A DNA stretch of 35,676 nt from Deltaproteobacteria bacterium (GCA_016875225.1 VGRW01000035.1:1-35676); one strand, 5' to 3'; counted from the first letter of the stretch, positions 16,357 through 24,786 are shown. The notes: generated by a model from the letters alone, not told the origin. A program made the numbers and translations.

Positions 16357-16541
16357 ACAAGCGCATCTCGCGCAACATGTCCGATCCCGAGTCGCGCAAC
16401 TTCTGGCTCGCCATGGACGAGTCGGCGCGGAACAGGCGCCCGGAGCCGACGACCGAACGGATTCCGTGGACGCACGAGAAGCCCGAGGCGCAATCGAAGG
16501 CGAAGACTCCCCCCGCGCGGCGTACGCGGAAGCCGCGCTAG
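16353..16541 (+). CDS. Small basic protein coupled to the deaminase gene, function unknown
   Basis: 62 residues from a TTG that overlaps the deaminase stop as TTGA, with AGGAG 7 bp upstream. The sequence starts LNKRISRNMSDPESRNFW and ends in a Lys/Arg/Pro-rich tail. ATG 16377 gives a shorter 54-residue version. The SDPxxRxFW pattern reminds me of short uncharacterised proteins, but I cannot name a family. A sterically small basic partner encoded directly behind a toxin-like deaminase could be an accessory or regulatory factor; that is inference. Its stop overlaps the reverse stop of the next gene (CTAG). Confidence 0.6.
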   Translation: MNKRISRNMSDPESRNFWLAMDESARNRRPEPTTERIPWTHEKPEAQSKAKTPPARRTRKPR

Positions 16542-17272
16542 GGTTTCCCGAACTCCTGCGGCCGGAGCGCCGCGCGGACGACGTCGGCGGCGATGGCTTC
16601 GAGCGCGGCGTCGAGGTCCTCGAGCAGCGCGCGGCCGTCGCTTGCGACCCAGTCGTGGAACGGGCGGGGCGGGGTCTCGTGCTCGGTGGCGCGCCAGGGG
16701 GCGCGGGGCTTGCCGGGGTCTTCGCCGCCGGTCTCGACGCGGGCGGCGGCGGTGATGCGCAGCGAGACGCGATCGCCTGCGTGCTGCTGCACCTCGAGGC
16801 CGTGCAGGCGCAGCGCGAGGATCGCGTCGGCGCGGTCGCGCGTGGGGACGATGCTGCGCCGATGCGCGAGCTCGCTCGAGACGGCGGCGGCGAGGCGCGA
16901 CTGCAGCTCGCGCTCGTCGACGAGCGGGCCGAGCGTCTGGTTCAGCTCGGAGACGCCTTCCGCGGGAAGCGCCGTCACCGCGCCGTAGGCGACGCCGCCG
17001 ACGGGGGCGATGACCAGGCCGACGGCGGTGCAGACGAGCAGCGCGAGCGGCGCCGCGCCGTGCGCGCCCTGCAGGCATCCGGTCATGAAGGCCGTCGCGA
17101 CGCCGCTCGTGCCGCGCAGGGTCTGGCCCGCGAGGCCGCGCGCCTCGAGGTCGGTCTCGGTCGGGCCGCGGATCTCGACCGCGACGCGTTCCTGGGGCTC
17201 GAGGCGGCTCTTCGGCACCGCGGTCACGCAGCCGGCTGCGAGCGCGAGGGCGAGCACGGCGGGGTAACGCAC
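16538..17272 (-). CDS. Predicted lipoprotein of unknown function
   Basis: 244 residues from a GTG. The leader RYPAVLALALAAGC has a good lipobox (LAAGC, Cys about 15). A glycine-rich hydrophobic stretch (PLALLVCTAVGLVIAPVGGVAYG) follows in the first third, then a soluble region (LGPLVDERELQSRLAAAVS, DAILALRLHGLEVQQH) ending in a helical tail. I do not recognise a family. It is convergent with the small deaminase-linked gene (4-bp overlap of stops) and divergent from the P450 gene, with 90 bp between starts. Confidence 0.72.
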   Translation of the reverse strand: MRYPAVLALALAAGCVTAVPKSRLEPQERVAVEIRGPTETDLEARGLAGQTLRGTSGVATAFMTGCLQGAHGAAPLALLVCTAVGLVIAPVGGVAYGAVTALPAEGVSELNQTLGPLVDERELQSRLAAAVSSELAHRRSIVPTRDRADAILALRLHGLEVQQHAGDRVSLRITAAARVETGGEDPGKPRAPWRATEHETPPRPFHDWVASDGRALLEDLDAALEAIAADVVRAALRPQEFGKP

Positions 17273-17362
17273 GCGCCAACCGTAGATGGCGCCCGCGAAG
17301 GCGTCCAACCCGAGGCCCGGGAGAAGCTTGTCGCGCGGCGCGGGGCGCGAGAAGATGGGCGG

Positions 17363-18634
17363 ATGACGATCACCGACGGAACCGACCTCCTCGACCCGCA
17401 GCGCTACGCGACCCTGGGCTACCCACACGAGATCTGGGCGCGGCTGCGGCGCGAGTCGCCGGTGCACTGGTGCGACCCGGCGGACAACGTGCCGTTCTGG
17501 GCCATCACCAAGCACGCGCACATCGCCGAGATATCGAAGCAGCCGGATGCGTTCCTGTCGGGGCCGGGGATCGTGCCGCCGACGCGCGACGTCGCGGAGC
17601 GGATCGCGCGCGGGGAGCGCGGGCCGTTCGACATGATGCAGACGATCATCACCATGGATCCGCCCAAGCACCGCAAGTACCGCAAGGTGGCGAGCCCCTG
17701 GTTCACGCCGCAGGCGCTGGCGCGGATCGACGGCACGGTGCAGGCCAGCGCGCGCAGGCTCGTCGACCGGCTCTACGACGCGCAGCGCGGCGGCGAAGGC
17801 ACCTGCGACTTCGTGACCGAGATCGCGGTGCCGCACCCGCTGCGCATCCTGTGCTCGATCCTCGGCGTTCCCGAGGCCGACGAGCCGGTGATCCTGCGGC
17901 TCACGCAGCAGCTCTTCGCGGCCGACGATCCGGAGTTCAAGCGCAGCGAGGCGGACCGCAACGCGGCGTTCATGGCGCTCGGCCTCGAGTTCCTGCAGTA
18001 CTTCGGGAAGATCATCGCGGACCGGCGCGCGAACCCGAGCGGCGACCTCGCCGGCGTGCTGGCAAACGCGGAAGTCGACGGCGCGCGGATGGGCGACGTC
18101 GAGACGCTCGGCTACTACCTGATCACCTTCACCGCCGGTCACGACACCACGCGGAACAGCCTGGCCGGCGGCATGCACGCGCTGATCGAGAACCGGGCCG
18201 AGCGCGAGAAGCTGCGCGCGGACCCGGCCGGGCGCGTCGCGGACGCGGTCGAAGAGATCGTGCGCTGGTCGACGCCCGTGAACTTCATGATGCGCACCGC
18301 CGCGCGCGACTACGAGCTCGGCGGCGCGAAGATCCGCGCGGACCAGCGCGTGGTGCTGTTCTACGCCTCGGCGAACCGCGACGAGGACGTCTTCGAAGAC
18401 CCGTACGCGTTCCGGATCGACCGACACCCGAACCCGCACCTGGGCTTCGGCATCGGCGAGCACTTCTGCATCGGCTCGCATCTGGCGCGGCGCTCGCAGC
18501 GCGCGCTCTTCAGCGAGCTGATCGGAAGGCTCCAGGACGTCGAGCTCGCCGGGCCCGTCGACCGATTGGCCGCGAGCTTCGTCGCGGGGATCAAGCACCT
18601 GCCCATGCGCTATCGACTCGCGCCGCGCGCGTAG
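17363..18634 (+). CDS. Cytochrome P450 (bacterial class I type)
   Basis: 423 residues, the usual size for soluble bacterial P450s. I-helix oxygen-activation motif AGHDTT at 258-263, ExxR pair E298/R301, and heme loop FGIGEHFCIG at 362-371 with Cys369 as the axial ligand. MDPPKHRKYRK (98-108) is the C-helix signature common in CYP families that act on steroids, terpenes and fatty acids. It would need ferredoxin and reductase partners; a 2Fe-2S ferredoxin is encoded 3 kb away on the other strand, though it is not obviously linked. It ends 4 bp from the convergent acyl-CoA dehydrogenase gene. Confidence 0.96.
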   Translation: MTITDGTDLLDPQRYATLGYPHEIWARLRRESPVHWCDPADNVPFWAITKHAHIAEISKQPDAFLSGPGIVPPTRDVAERIARGERGPFDMMQTIITMDPPKHRKYRKVASPWFTPQALARIDGTVQASARRLVDRLYDAQRGGEGTCDFVTEIAVPHPLRILCSILGVPEADEPVILRLTQQLFAADDPEFKRSEADRNAAFMALGLEFLQYFGKIIADRRANPSGDLAGVLANAEVDGARMGDVETLGYYLITFTAGHDTTRNSLAGGMHALIENRAEREKLRADPAGRVADAVEEIVRWSTPVNFMMRTAARDYELGGAKIRADQRVVLFYASANRDEDVFEDPYAFRIDRHPNPHLGFGIGEHFCIGSHLARRSQRALFSELIGRLQDVELAGPVDRLAASFVAGIKHLPMRYRLAPRA

Positions 18635-18638
18635 ACGC

Positions 18639-19796
18639 TCAGCCCGGCAGCCCGAGCCCGCGCGTGGCGATGATGTTGCGCAGGACGTTGTTCGTCCCGC
18701 CCTGGATCGTGTAGGCGGGCGCGTAGAGCAGCGAGCGCGCGGCGCGGCCCGCGAGCGCGGCGCGCGGGTCGCCGCCTTCGAGCGTTCCCGCGCCACCCGC
18801 GATGCGCGAGACCAGATCGGCGATGCGCTGCTCGAGCGTGGTGCAGAAGGTCTTCGCGACCGCCGCCTCGTGATTCGGCACGCGGCCGGCGGAGAGCATC
18901 TCGGCCACGCGGTAGATCAGGCCGCGGCCGGCGCGAAGGGCGATCTCGACCTCCGCGATCTGCTCGCGCAAGGCCGGATCGCGTCGGGTGAGGCAGCGCT
19001 CGGCGGCGAGCCGCTTCGCGTCGCGCCAGAGCGGCGCGTTCGAGATCAGCCGCTCGATGCCGCTCCGCTCGAAGTCGAGCTGCTGCATGATCTGGTAGAA
19101 GCCGTGGTCGAGCTTTCCGATCAGCGCGCTTCTCGGCACGCGCACCTCGTCGAAGAACAGCTCGCCGAAGTGCGACTCGCCGATCATGTCCTTGATCGGC
19201 CGCACGGTGATTCCGGGCGCGCTCATCGGCACCAGGAGCTCGCTGATTCCCTTGTGCCTGGCCGCGTCGCCGTTCGTGCGCGCGACCAGGTAGCAGTAGT
19301 CCGCGTGCGAGGCGAAGCTGGTCCAGATCTTCTGGCCGCGGATAACGAACTCGTCGCCGTCGAGATCCGCGCGCGTGTGCAGCGCCGCCAGGTCGCTTCC
19401 CGCGTCGGGCTCGCTCATGCCGATGCAGAAGCTGATCTCGGCGCGCGCGATCCGCGGCACGAGCTCGGCCTTCTGCTCGGGCGTGCCGTGCGCGAGAAGC
19501 GCGGGGCCGATCTGGCGGTCGCCGAACCAGTGCGCGGCGACCGGAGCGCCCGCGAGCAGCAGCTCCTCGGTCACGATCAGCCGATCCAGGTAGCTGCGCT
19601 CGCGCCCGCCGTACTGCTTTGGCCAGGTCATGCCGAGCCAGCCGCGCGCGGCCAGGCGTTTCGAGAATTCGGGGTCGAAGCCGGCGATCCAGCCGTCCTC
19701 GGGGAAGGCCCGCGCGCGCACGGCCGGATCGGCCGAGACGAACTCGCGCACCTCGGCGCGCAGCCGCGCCTGCTCGGGGGAATCGCGGTAGTCCAC
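18639..19796 (-). CDS. Acyl-CoA dehydrogenase family protein
   Basis: 385 residues from a GTG that shares one base with the dapL stop (TAGTG). Landmarks are RGWLGMTWPKQYGG, ISFCIGMSEPDAGSDLA (FAD/substrate signature 1), FVIRGQKIWTSFASHADY, LDFERSGIERL and the C-terminal YTIQGGTNNVLRNIIATRGLGLP. The PKQYGG start and the QGG-TN-xxRN end fit the FadE-like branch found in actinobacterial and proteobacterial steroid or branched-lipid catabolism. It oxidises an acyl-CoA to the enoyl-CoA with FAD; the substrate is unknown. Its coupling to dapL is unusual functionally and may be only positional. Confidence 0.93.
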   Translation of the reverse strand: MDYRDSPEQARLRAEVREFVSADPAVRARAFPEDGWIAGFDPEFSKRLAARGWLGMTWPKQYGGRERSYLDRLIVTEELLLAGAPVAAHWFGDRQIGPALLAHGTPEQKAELVPRIARAEISFCIGMSEPDAGSDLAALHTRADLDGDEFVIRGQKIWTSFASHADYCYLVARTNGDAARHKGISELLVPMSAPGITVRPIKDMIGESHFGELFFDEVRVPRSALIGKLDHGFYQIMQQLDFERSGIERLISNAPLWRDAKRLAAERCLTRRDPALREQIAEVEIALRAGRGLIYRVAEMLSAGRVPNHEAAVAKTFCTTLEQRIADLVSRIAGGAGTLEGGDPRAALAGRAARSLLYAPAYTIQGGTNNVLRNIIATRGLGLPG

Positions 19797-21034
19797 TACG
19801 CGCCGCCGAGCTCCCGGCGCACCCGCGACAGCGCCGTCTCGATCTTCTCGGCCTTGCCGAACGCGGAGAGCCGCACGTAGCCCTCGCCGCAGGCGCCGAA
19901 GCCCGCGCCCGGCGTGCAGACCACGTGCGCGCGCTGCAGCAGCCGGTCGAAGAAGTCCCACGATCCGACGCCGTCCGGTGTCGCAATCCAGGCGTAGGGG
20001 GCGTTCTCGGCGCCGAACACGCGCAGCCCCACGTCCGTCATCGCCTTCCGTATCGTGCGCGCGTTCGCCATGTAGTAGTCGATGCTCGCCTGCGTCTCGC
20101 GCCGACCCTGCTCGGTGTAGCAGGCCGCGGCGCCGGCCTGGATCGGGAAGCTCGCGCCGTTGAACTTCGTGGTCTGCCTTCGCAGCCAGAGCCTGTGCAG
20201 CTCGACGGGGTCGCCCTTCGCGTCGCGGCCGACCAGCTCCTTCGGGATCACGACGTACGCGCAGCGCAGGCCCGTGAAGCCGGCGAGCTTGGAGAAGCTT
20301 CGGAACTCGATCGCGACCTCGCGCGCGCCCGGGATCTCGTAGATCGAGCGCGGCAGCGACGGATCCGTGATGTACGCCGCGTAGGCCGCGTCGTAGAGCA
20401 GCACGGCGTCGTTCGCCTTCGCCCAGCGCACCCACGCCGCGAGGTCGGCCGCGGTCGCCACCGCGCCGGTCGGGTTGTTCGGAAAGCACAGGTAGACCAG
20501 GTCCACCGGCCGGTCCGGCGGTGCGGGCCGGAATCCGTTCGCCTCGTTGCAGGGCAGATAGGTGATTCCCTCGTAGCGGCCGTCGTCGCCGGCCGGGCCG
20601 GTGCGGCCCGCCATCACGTTCGTGTCGACGTAGACCGGGTACACCGGATCGGGTACGGCGATCCGCGCGGCCGAGGCGAAGATCTCCTGGATGTTCCCGC
20701 TGTCGCACTTGCTGCCGTCGGAGACGAAGATCTCGTCGGGCGAGATGCTGGCGCCGCGCGACTTGAAGTCGTGCTCGGCGATCGCCTCGCGCAGGAAGTC
20801 GTAGCCCTGCTCTGGTCCGTAGCCGCGGAAGGTCGCCTCGGCGCCGAGCTCGTCGATCGCGCGGTGCATCGCGTCGCGGATCGAGGCCGGAATCGGCAGC
20901 ACCACGTCGCCGATGCCGAGCCGGATGATCTCGGCCTTCGGGTTGGCGTCCTGGAACGCGCGGACGCGCCGGCCGATCTCGGGAAACAGGTAGCCGCTGG
21001 CGAGCTTCAGGTAGTGGTCGTTGATCCGGGCCAT
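19796..21034 (-). CDS. dapL: LL-diaminopimelate aminotransferase
   Basis: 412 residues, the usual DapL length. It starts [20 protein letters not shown], a DapL hallmark, with [15 protein letters not shown] (184-190) and the PLP lysine K249 in [12 protein letters not shown]. DapL converts tetrahydrodipicolinate directly to LL-diaminopimelate with glutamate as amino donor, bypassing DapD/C/E. It supplies lysine and peptidoglycan crosslinks. It follows the short CbiX-type gene by 9 bp and overlaps the acyl-CoA dehydrogenase start by one base, so a four-gene operon is likely. Confidence 0.96.
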   Translation of the reverse strand: MARINDHYLKLASGYLFPEIGRRVRAFQDANPKAEIIRLGIGDVVLPIPASIRDAMHRAIDELGAEATFRGYGPEQGYDFLREAIAEHDFKSRGASISPDEIFVSDGSKCDSGNIQEIFASAARIAVPDPVYPVYVDTNVMAGRTGPAGDDGRYEGITYLPCNEANGFRPAPPDRPVDLVYLCFPNNPTGAVATAADLAAWVRWAKANDAVLLYDAAYAAYITDPSLPRSIYEIPGAREVAIEFRSFSKLAGFTGLRCAYVVIPKELVGRDAKGDPVELHRLWLRRQTTKFNGASFPIQAGAAACYTEQGRRETQASIDYYMANARTIRKAMTDVGLRVFGAENAPYAWIATPDGVGSWDFFDRLLQRAHVVCTPGAGFGACGEGYVRLSAFGKAEKIETALSRVRRELGGA

Positions 21035-21043
21035 GTGAAGTCC

Positions 21044-21412
21044 TCAGTCTCGGTCGGTGGGGAGTGTAGCCAGTATCAGATCCGCGATGCCGGCGACAGA
21101 CCCGGTCGACGCGGTCATGCGCACGCACAGCCGCGGGTACGCGCGGGCTGCCGCTTCGACCAGCCGCGGCACGTCCTCGACCGCGTGCAGCCCCGGCACC
21201 AGGAAGAACGGGTGCACGAAGAGCTCGCTCATGCCGTCGGCCGCGCAGGCCTGCAGGGCCTGCTCGATCGACGGCTCGGCGAGCTCCATGTGCGCCACGT
21301 ACACCGAGAGCCCGGGCCGCCGCAGCCGCACCTGCTCCGCGACCCAGGCCAGGTGCGCGTGCGCGTCGGCTTTTCGCGAGCCGTGGTCCACGATCAAGAG
21401 CGCCCGCTTCAC
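21044..21412 (-). CDS. Short single-domain CbiX/SirB-type chelatase-like protein
   Basis: 122 residues from a GTG overlapping the ferredoxin stop as GTGA. ALLIVDHGSRKADAHAHL near the N-terminus and ELFVHPFFLVPGLHAVEDVP in the middle are the paired histidine motifs of CbiX/sirohydrochlorin chelatases. The length matches the short CbiX(S) form, thought to act as a homodimer. It could insert cobalt, nickel or iron into sirohydrochlorin; no other cobalamin or siroheme genes are nearby, so the role is open. Confidence 0.87.
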   Translation of the reverse strand: MKRALLIVDHGSRKADAHAHLAWVAEQVRLRRPGLSVYVAHMELAEPSIEQALQACAADGMSELFVHPFFLVPGLHAVEDVPRLVEAAARAYPRLCVRMTASTGSVAGIADLILATLPTDRD

Positions 21413-21690
21413 CAGTAGTCCGCCGAGACCGAGAGGTCGTGATTCACGCGCAGCGCGCAGGCGAGCCGCAGGTCGGGCGCGACGCGGTTGCGCTGCTTCG
21501 CGCGGCGCTCCACCGGCGCCTCGCGCGAGACCCGGCCCGACACGATCCGCACGCCGCACTTGCCGCAGACCAGGTCGTCGCCGCAGGCGCGCGCGATCGG
21601 AAGCCCGGCCTCGCGCACGACGTCGATCAGCCGCGCGCCCTTCGGCACCCGGAGCTCGATGCCCTTCGGAAGCAGGCGGACCGTCGGCAC
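21409..21690 (-). CDS. 2Fe-2S plant-type ferredoxin
   Basis: 93 residues. The cluster pattern is ACGDDLVCGKCGV (C-X5... C-X2-C) followed by a fourth cysteine in RLACALRV, as in plant/adrenodoxin-like ferredoxins. It is cytosolic and could pass electrons to a monooxygenase, reductase or chelatase. It is the first gene of a likely operon with the CbiX-type, dapL and acyl-CoA dehydrogenase genes. The divergent CinA-like gene starts 68 bp away, and that gap must hold both promoters. Confidence 0.9.
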   Translation of the reverse strand: MPTVRLLPKGIELRVPKGARLIDVVREAGLPIARACGDDLVCGKCGVRIVSGRVSREAPVERRAKQRNRVAPDLRLACALRVNHDLSVSADYW

Positions 21691-21758
21691 GCGGGGATCA
21701 TAGGCGACATCGCCGGTCGGTTGAAGCCGCCCCTCGCTCCGCCTAAGATCGCCGCGGG

Positions 21759-22490
21759 ATGTCCACCGCCGGCATCGTGATCATCGGCAACGAGATCCTG
21801 ACCGGAAAGGTGCAGGACGAGAACACCCCCTGGCTGCTGCGCGAGCTGCGCCGCCAGGGCGTCGACGTTCCGCGCGTGCACGTGATTGCCGACGTGATCG
21901 CCGAGATCGCGCGCGACGTGCGCGAGTTCTCACGCGAGTACGACTACGTGCTCACCTCGGGCGGCGTCGGCCCGACACACGATGACGTCACCATGGACGG
22001 CGTCGCGGCGGCCTTCGACGTGCCGCTGGAGCAGAACGCCGAGATGACCGGGATGCTGAACTCGGCGCTTCGCGGCCGCGAGCCGAACGCGAGCATGATC
22101 AAGATGTGCATGCTCCCCGTCGGCGCCACGCTGATCGCGACCAAGGATCTCTGGTTCCCGCTGGTTCAGGTGCGAAACGTGTACGTGTTCCCGGGAATCC
22201 CGCGGCTCTTGCAGGCCAAGTTCGACTCCGCGCGCGAGATGTTCCGCGGCGAGCCCGTGTTCCTGCGCCGCGTCTACGTGAGCCTGATCGAGAGCGACAT
22301 CGCGCACGACCTGAACGAGCTCCTGGTCGAGTTCAGCGAGCTCATGCTCGGCAGCTACCCGCGCACCGCCGCCGACGCCGATTACATGACCATGCTCACG
22401 CTCGAATCCCGCGACCGGGATTACGCCGACCGCGCCACCCAGTCGCTGGTGAAGCGCATGCCCAGCGGAGCGGTGCTGCGCGTGGAGTGA
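21759..22490 (+). CDS. CinA/MoeA-fold molybdopterin-binding-domain protein
   Basis: 243 residues. It opens with GIVIIGNEILTGKVQDENTP and has VLTSGGVGPTHDDVTMDGVA, both defining the MoCF-biosynthesis fold of CinA N-domains and the FLAD1 N-domain. The C-terminal amidase domain of full CinA is missing, as in many short homologues. Such proteins hydrolyse nucleotide pyrophosphates (ADP-ribose, FAD) rather than make cofactor. The terminal part (DRDYADRATQSLVKRMP) fits the short family. It stands alone, divergent from the ferredoxin operon. Confidence 0.9.
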   Translation: MSTAGIVIIGNEILTGKVQDENTPWLLRELRRQGVDVPRVHVIADVIAEIARDVREFSREYDYVLTSGGVGPTHDDVTMDGVAAAFDVPLEQNAEMTGMLNSALRGREPNASMIKMCMLPVGATLIATKDLWFPLVQVRNVYVFPGIPRLLQAKFDSAREMFRGEPVFLRRVYVSLIESDIAHDLNELLVEFSELMLGSYPRTAADADYMTMLTLESRDRDYADRATQSLVKRMPSGAVLRVE

Positions 22491-22496
22491 GCCGCG

Positions 22497-23276
22497 CTAG
22501 ACGCGGCCGCCGAAATCGAGCGCCGGCTTCACCCGCTCGCGCGCGATGAAGATCGCGAGCCGCTTTCCCGAGATACTGTGACTTGCGATCGTGAGCTCGA
22601 CCGGCACGTAGTCGCCGTTCGGCCGCGCGACGGTGAGCTCGATCGGGCCGGAGTCTTCGCCCGCGTCGAGACGGCTCTCGAGCTCGCGCCAGACGAGCTG
22701 GTCCGCCGGCGCGATGAAGGCGGACAACGAGCTTCCGATCAGGCGCGCGGCGTCGGTGGCGAAGAGCGCCTCGGCGGCCGGGTTCACGTCGAAGATCGCG
22801 CTCGAATCCAGATTCAGCGCCACGTAGGTGTCGGAGATCCGGTCGATCGCGCCGCGCACGCGCCGGCCCGCGTTCGGCGTCGGACGCTTCTTGCTCCGCT
22901 CGCGTTTCTCCTCGCGCTCCTCCGGCGCGAGAATGCGCCGCACGCCGGATCGGAAGCGCGCCTCCATGTCGACGAGCGCGCCGGCCAGCTCGGGCGTGGC
23001 GCCGAACGAGTTCGCGACCGCGACCGCGGTCTGGATCGTGTTCTCGAGCGCGAGCGCCGAGTTTCCGCCCAGCCCGTCGAGCGAGACGCGCGCCGCGTCG
23101 GGCGACAGGCTGGCCAGGCGCACGAAGGTGCGAAAGCGGCGGATCACCTCGGCGCGGACTTCGGGCGCGGGCTCGGCGCGGGCGAGGCGACGGTTCACCT
23201 CGTCGTCGATCGCGCTGCGGTACCGCTCCAAGTGAGCGACCGCGGCGCGCAGCAGCGCAGCCTCTTCCACCCCCAT
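22497..23276 (-). CDS. PAS-domain protein without visible output domain
   Basis: 259 residues. Residues 1-125 are all-helical (VAHLERYRSAIDDEVNRRL, VRAEVIRRFRTFVRLASL). A charged linker (EEREEKRERSKKRP) leads to a PAS domain at about 148-250: VALNLDSSAIFDVNPAAEAL, IGSSLSAFIAP, PNGDYVPVELTI, and GKRLAIFIARE. No kinase, GGDEF or DNA-binding module follows, so it may sense a ligand and act through its helical N-domain. The ATG at 23276 overlaps the opposite start as CATG; a GTG two codons further in is also possible. Confidence 0.8.
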   Translation of the reverse strand: MGVEEAALLRAAVAHLERYRSAIDDEVNRRLARAEPAPEVRAEVIRRFRTFVRLASLSPDAARVSLDGLGGNSALALENTIQTAVAVANSFGATPELAGALVDMEARFRSGVRRILAPEEREEKRERSKKRPTPNAGRRVRGAIDRISDTYVALNLDSSAIFDVNPAAEALFATDAARLIGSSLSAFIAPADQLVWRELESRLDAGEDSGPIELTVARPNGDYVPVELTIASHSISGKRLAIFIARERVKPALDFGGRV

Positions 23277-23751
23277 GAGCCTTCGAGATAACAGTTTCGG
23301 CGCGTCTGGACCAGAGAGCCGCCTGCAGATAGCCTCGCGCGCCGTGCGCTGGCTCGCCTACCTACACCCGATTGCGATGTTCGCGGTGCTCGCGCTCGGG
23401 CTGATCGTGATGCTCGAGGGCCTGCAGATCCGCCAGGCGCGGGTGCTGCGCCGCCCCTACGCGAACCGGCGTCACCGCCGCTTCGCGCGCGTCTTCCTGT
23501 TCCTGGCGGTCTCCGGCTTCGCCTCGGGCCTGGCCTCGATGGCGTTCCTGCGCGACAAGCCGGTCTTCGAATCCGTGCACGCGCTGCTCACGAGCCTGGC
23601 GCTGGCGGGCTTCCTGGTCGGGGCGGGCCTGGGCCGCAAGCTGGAGCGGGACCTCGGCTCGCCGCTTCGCGCCCCGCACGCAATCGTCGCCAGCCTGGGT
23701 CTGCTCTTTGCCCTGGCCGCCCTGGTCGCGGGCTTCGCGATCCTGCCTTAG
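23275..23751 (+). CDS. Small four-helix membrane protein, DUF4079-like
   Basis: 158 residues. After a polar start, WLAYLHPIAMFAVLALGLIV is the first helix, followed by ARVFLFLAVSGFASGLASM, HALLTSLALAGFLVGAGLG and AIVASLGLLFALAALVAGF. The LHPIAM start and four-helix pattern resemble DUF4079/cytochrome b561-like small membrane proteins. No pair of conserved heme histidines is certain. A GTG at 23344 gives a tighter start at the first helix and would leave room for a divergent promoter; ATG 23275 is kept as the longer form. Function unknown. Confidence 0.7.
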   Translation: MSLRDNSFGASGPESRLQIASRAVRWLAYLHPIAMFAVLALGLIVMLEGLQIRQARVLRRPYANRRHRRFARVFLFLAVSGFASGLASMAFLRDKPVFESVHALLTSLALAGFLVGAGLGRKLERDLGSPLRAPHAIVASLGLLFALAALVAGFAILP

Positions 23752-23787
23752 TGGGTCCCGGCGCGCGGGCGGCCGCGCGCCACCCAC
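23751..23787. terminator. Strong GC-rich hairpin between convergent genes
   Basis: A 9-bp perfect stem (23760-23768 with 23773-23781) around a 4-nt loop continues, after a 3-nt bulge, into 6 more pairs (23751-23756 with 23782-23787). It starts at the last base of the membrane-protein stop codon and precedes the convergent cvpA stop. There is no T-run on either side, so intrinsic termination is inferred from position and stem strength. Confidence 0.6.
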
Positions 23788-23826
23788 ACTTCGCTCGCCT
23801 TCGGCTCGCTGCGCGCTGCGCTTGCC

Positions 23827-24786
23827 CTAGCGGGTTCGCTCGTAGTCGCGAAGCGCGCGGTCGACCAGGCGGCGGAAATCGGGGTGGGTGAGCAGCGCGA
23901 AGCTGTCGCCGTTGCGAAGCGCGGCCTGGATCTCGGGCCGGGCCGCGAGCTCGGCCAGGGCGGGGTCGTCGCGGATGGCGCGGATCCGCGGCGCGATCTC
24001 GACCAGGCTCGCGCGGACCTCCTCGCCGAACGTGTCGGCGTCCTCGCGTGCCTCGGGGCTCACCAGGCCGAGATCGCCGAGCCGGCCGCGGACCTCCGGA
24101 TCGAGCCGGATCGCGGCAAAGCTCCCGCGCCGCAGCGCGAGATCGACCTCGCCGGTCGAGACGTACTGCCAGAACAGCGCGTCCTGCTGCAGATCCGCGA
24201 TTCGCGGGTGCGCGAGCAGCTCCTGGGTCGAGACCACGGCCGATCCGGGATCCGCGACGAGCTTCACCGCGAGCGAGCCGCCGGGGCCGTCGCCGACCGC
24301 GGCCGAGACGCCCGCCGCAACGACCGCGCGCGTGCTCCCCACCAGAAGGGACTCGCCCGCGCTCTCGCTCCCGGTCGGAAGGCCCGCCGAGTGCGCCGCG
24401 TCGAGGAAGCTTCCCAACATGCCGAGCAGAAGCAGTGCGAGAGCGGCCTGGCCCGCGCCGAAGAAGGCCCCCCCGAGCCGGTCGAAGCCGCCCCTGGGCA
24501 GCTCGCCGCGGCGCGCGCGCTCGGCGCGGATCGCGAGCATCGACGCGACGCTCCCGGCCACGTACACGAACAGGAACGCGGCGCTTGCGACGATCGCCCC
24601 GGACGCGAGCCGCGAGATCCCGGCCAGGAGCGCGACGAGCGACGCGAGCTCGGCCGCCGCGCCGATCCCCGCCGCGTAGGCCGCGAAGAGCGTCGCCACG
24701 CGGAGCAGGCCGGCGAGCCAGCCGCGCCACGCGCCGAGCGCGGTGAAGACGGCGAGAACGCCGAGCGCGAGCCCGTCGAAGAGCAT
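23827..24786 (-). CDS. CvpA-family membrane protein with extended C-terminus
   Basis: 319 residues. The first 165 residues have the CvpA layout: LGVLAVFTALGAWRGWLAGL, a second helix with small residues, SGAIVASAAFLFVYVAGSV, and GGFDRLGGAFFGAGQAALAL (the DRLGG motif). CvpA of enterobacteria ends near here (about 162 residues). The extra 150 residues are soluble and helical (HPRIADLQQDALFWQYVS, LTHPDFRRLVDRALRDYERT). CvpA affects colicin V production and membrane or envelope stress; its biochemistry is not settled. Final gene of the pepP-to-cvpA run, 23 bp after aroC. Start ATG 24786 is at the first helix. Confidence 0.85.
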   Translation of the reverse strand: MLFDGLALGVLAVFTALGAWRGWLAGLLRVATLFAAYAAGIGAAAELASLVALLAGISRLASGAIVASAAFLFVYVAGSVASMLAIRAERARRGELPRGGFDRLGGAFFGAGQAALALLLLGMLGSFLDAAHSAGLPTGSESAGESLLVGSTRAVVAAGVSAAVGDGPGGSLAVKLVADPGSAVVSTQELLAHPRIADLQQDALFWQYVSTGEVDLALRRGSFAAIRLDPEVRGRLGDLGLVSPEAREDADTFGEEVRASLVEIAPRIRAIRDDPALAELAARPEIQAALRNGDSFALLTHPDFRRLVDRALRDYERTR

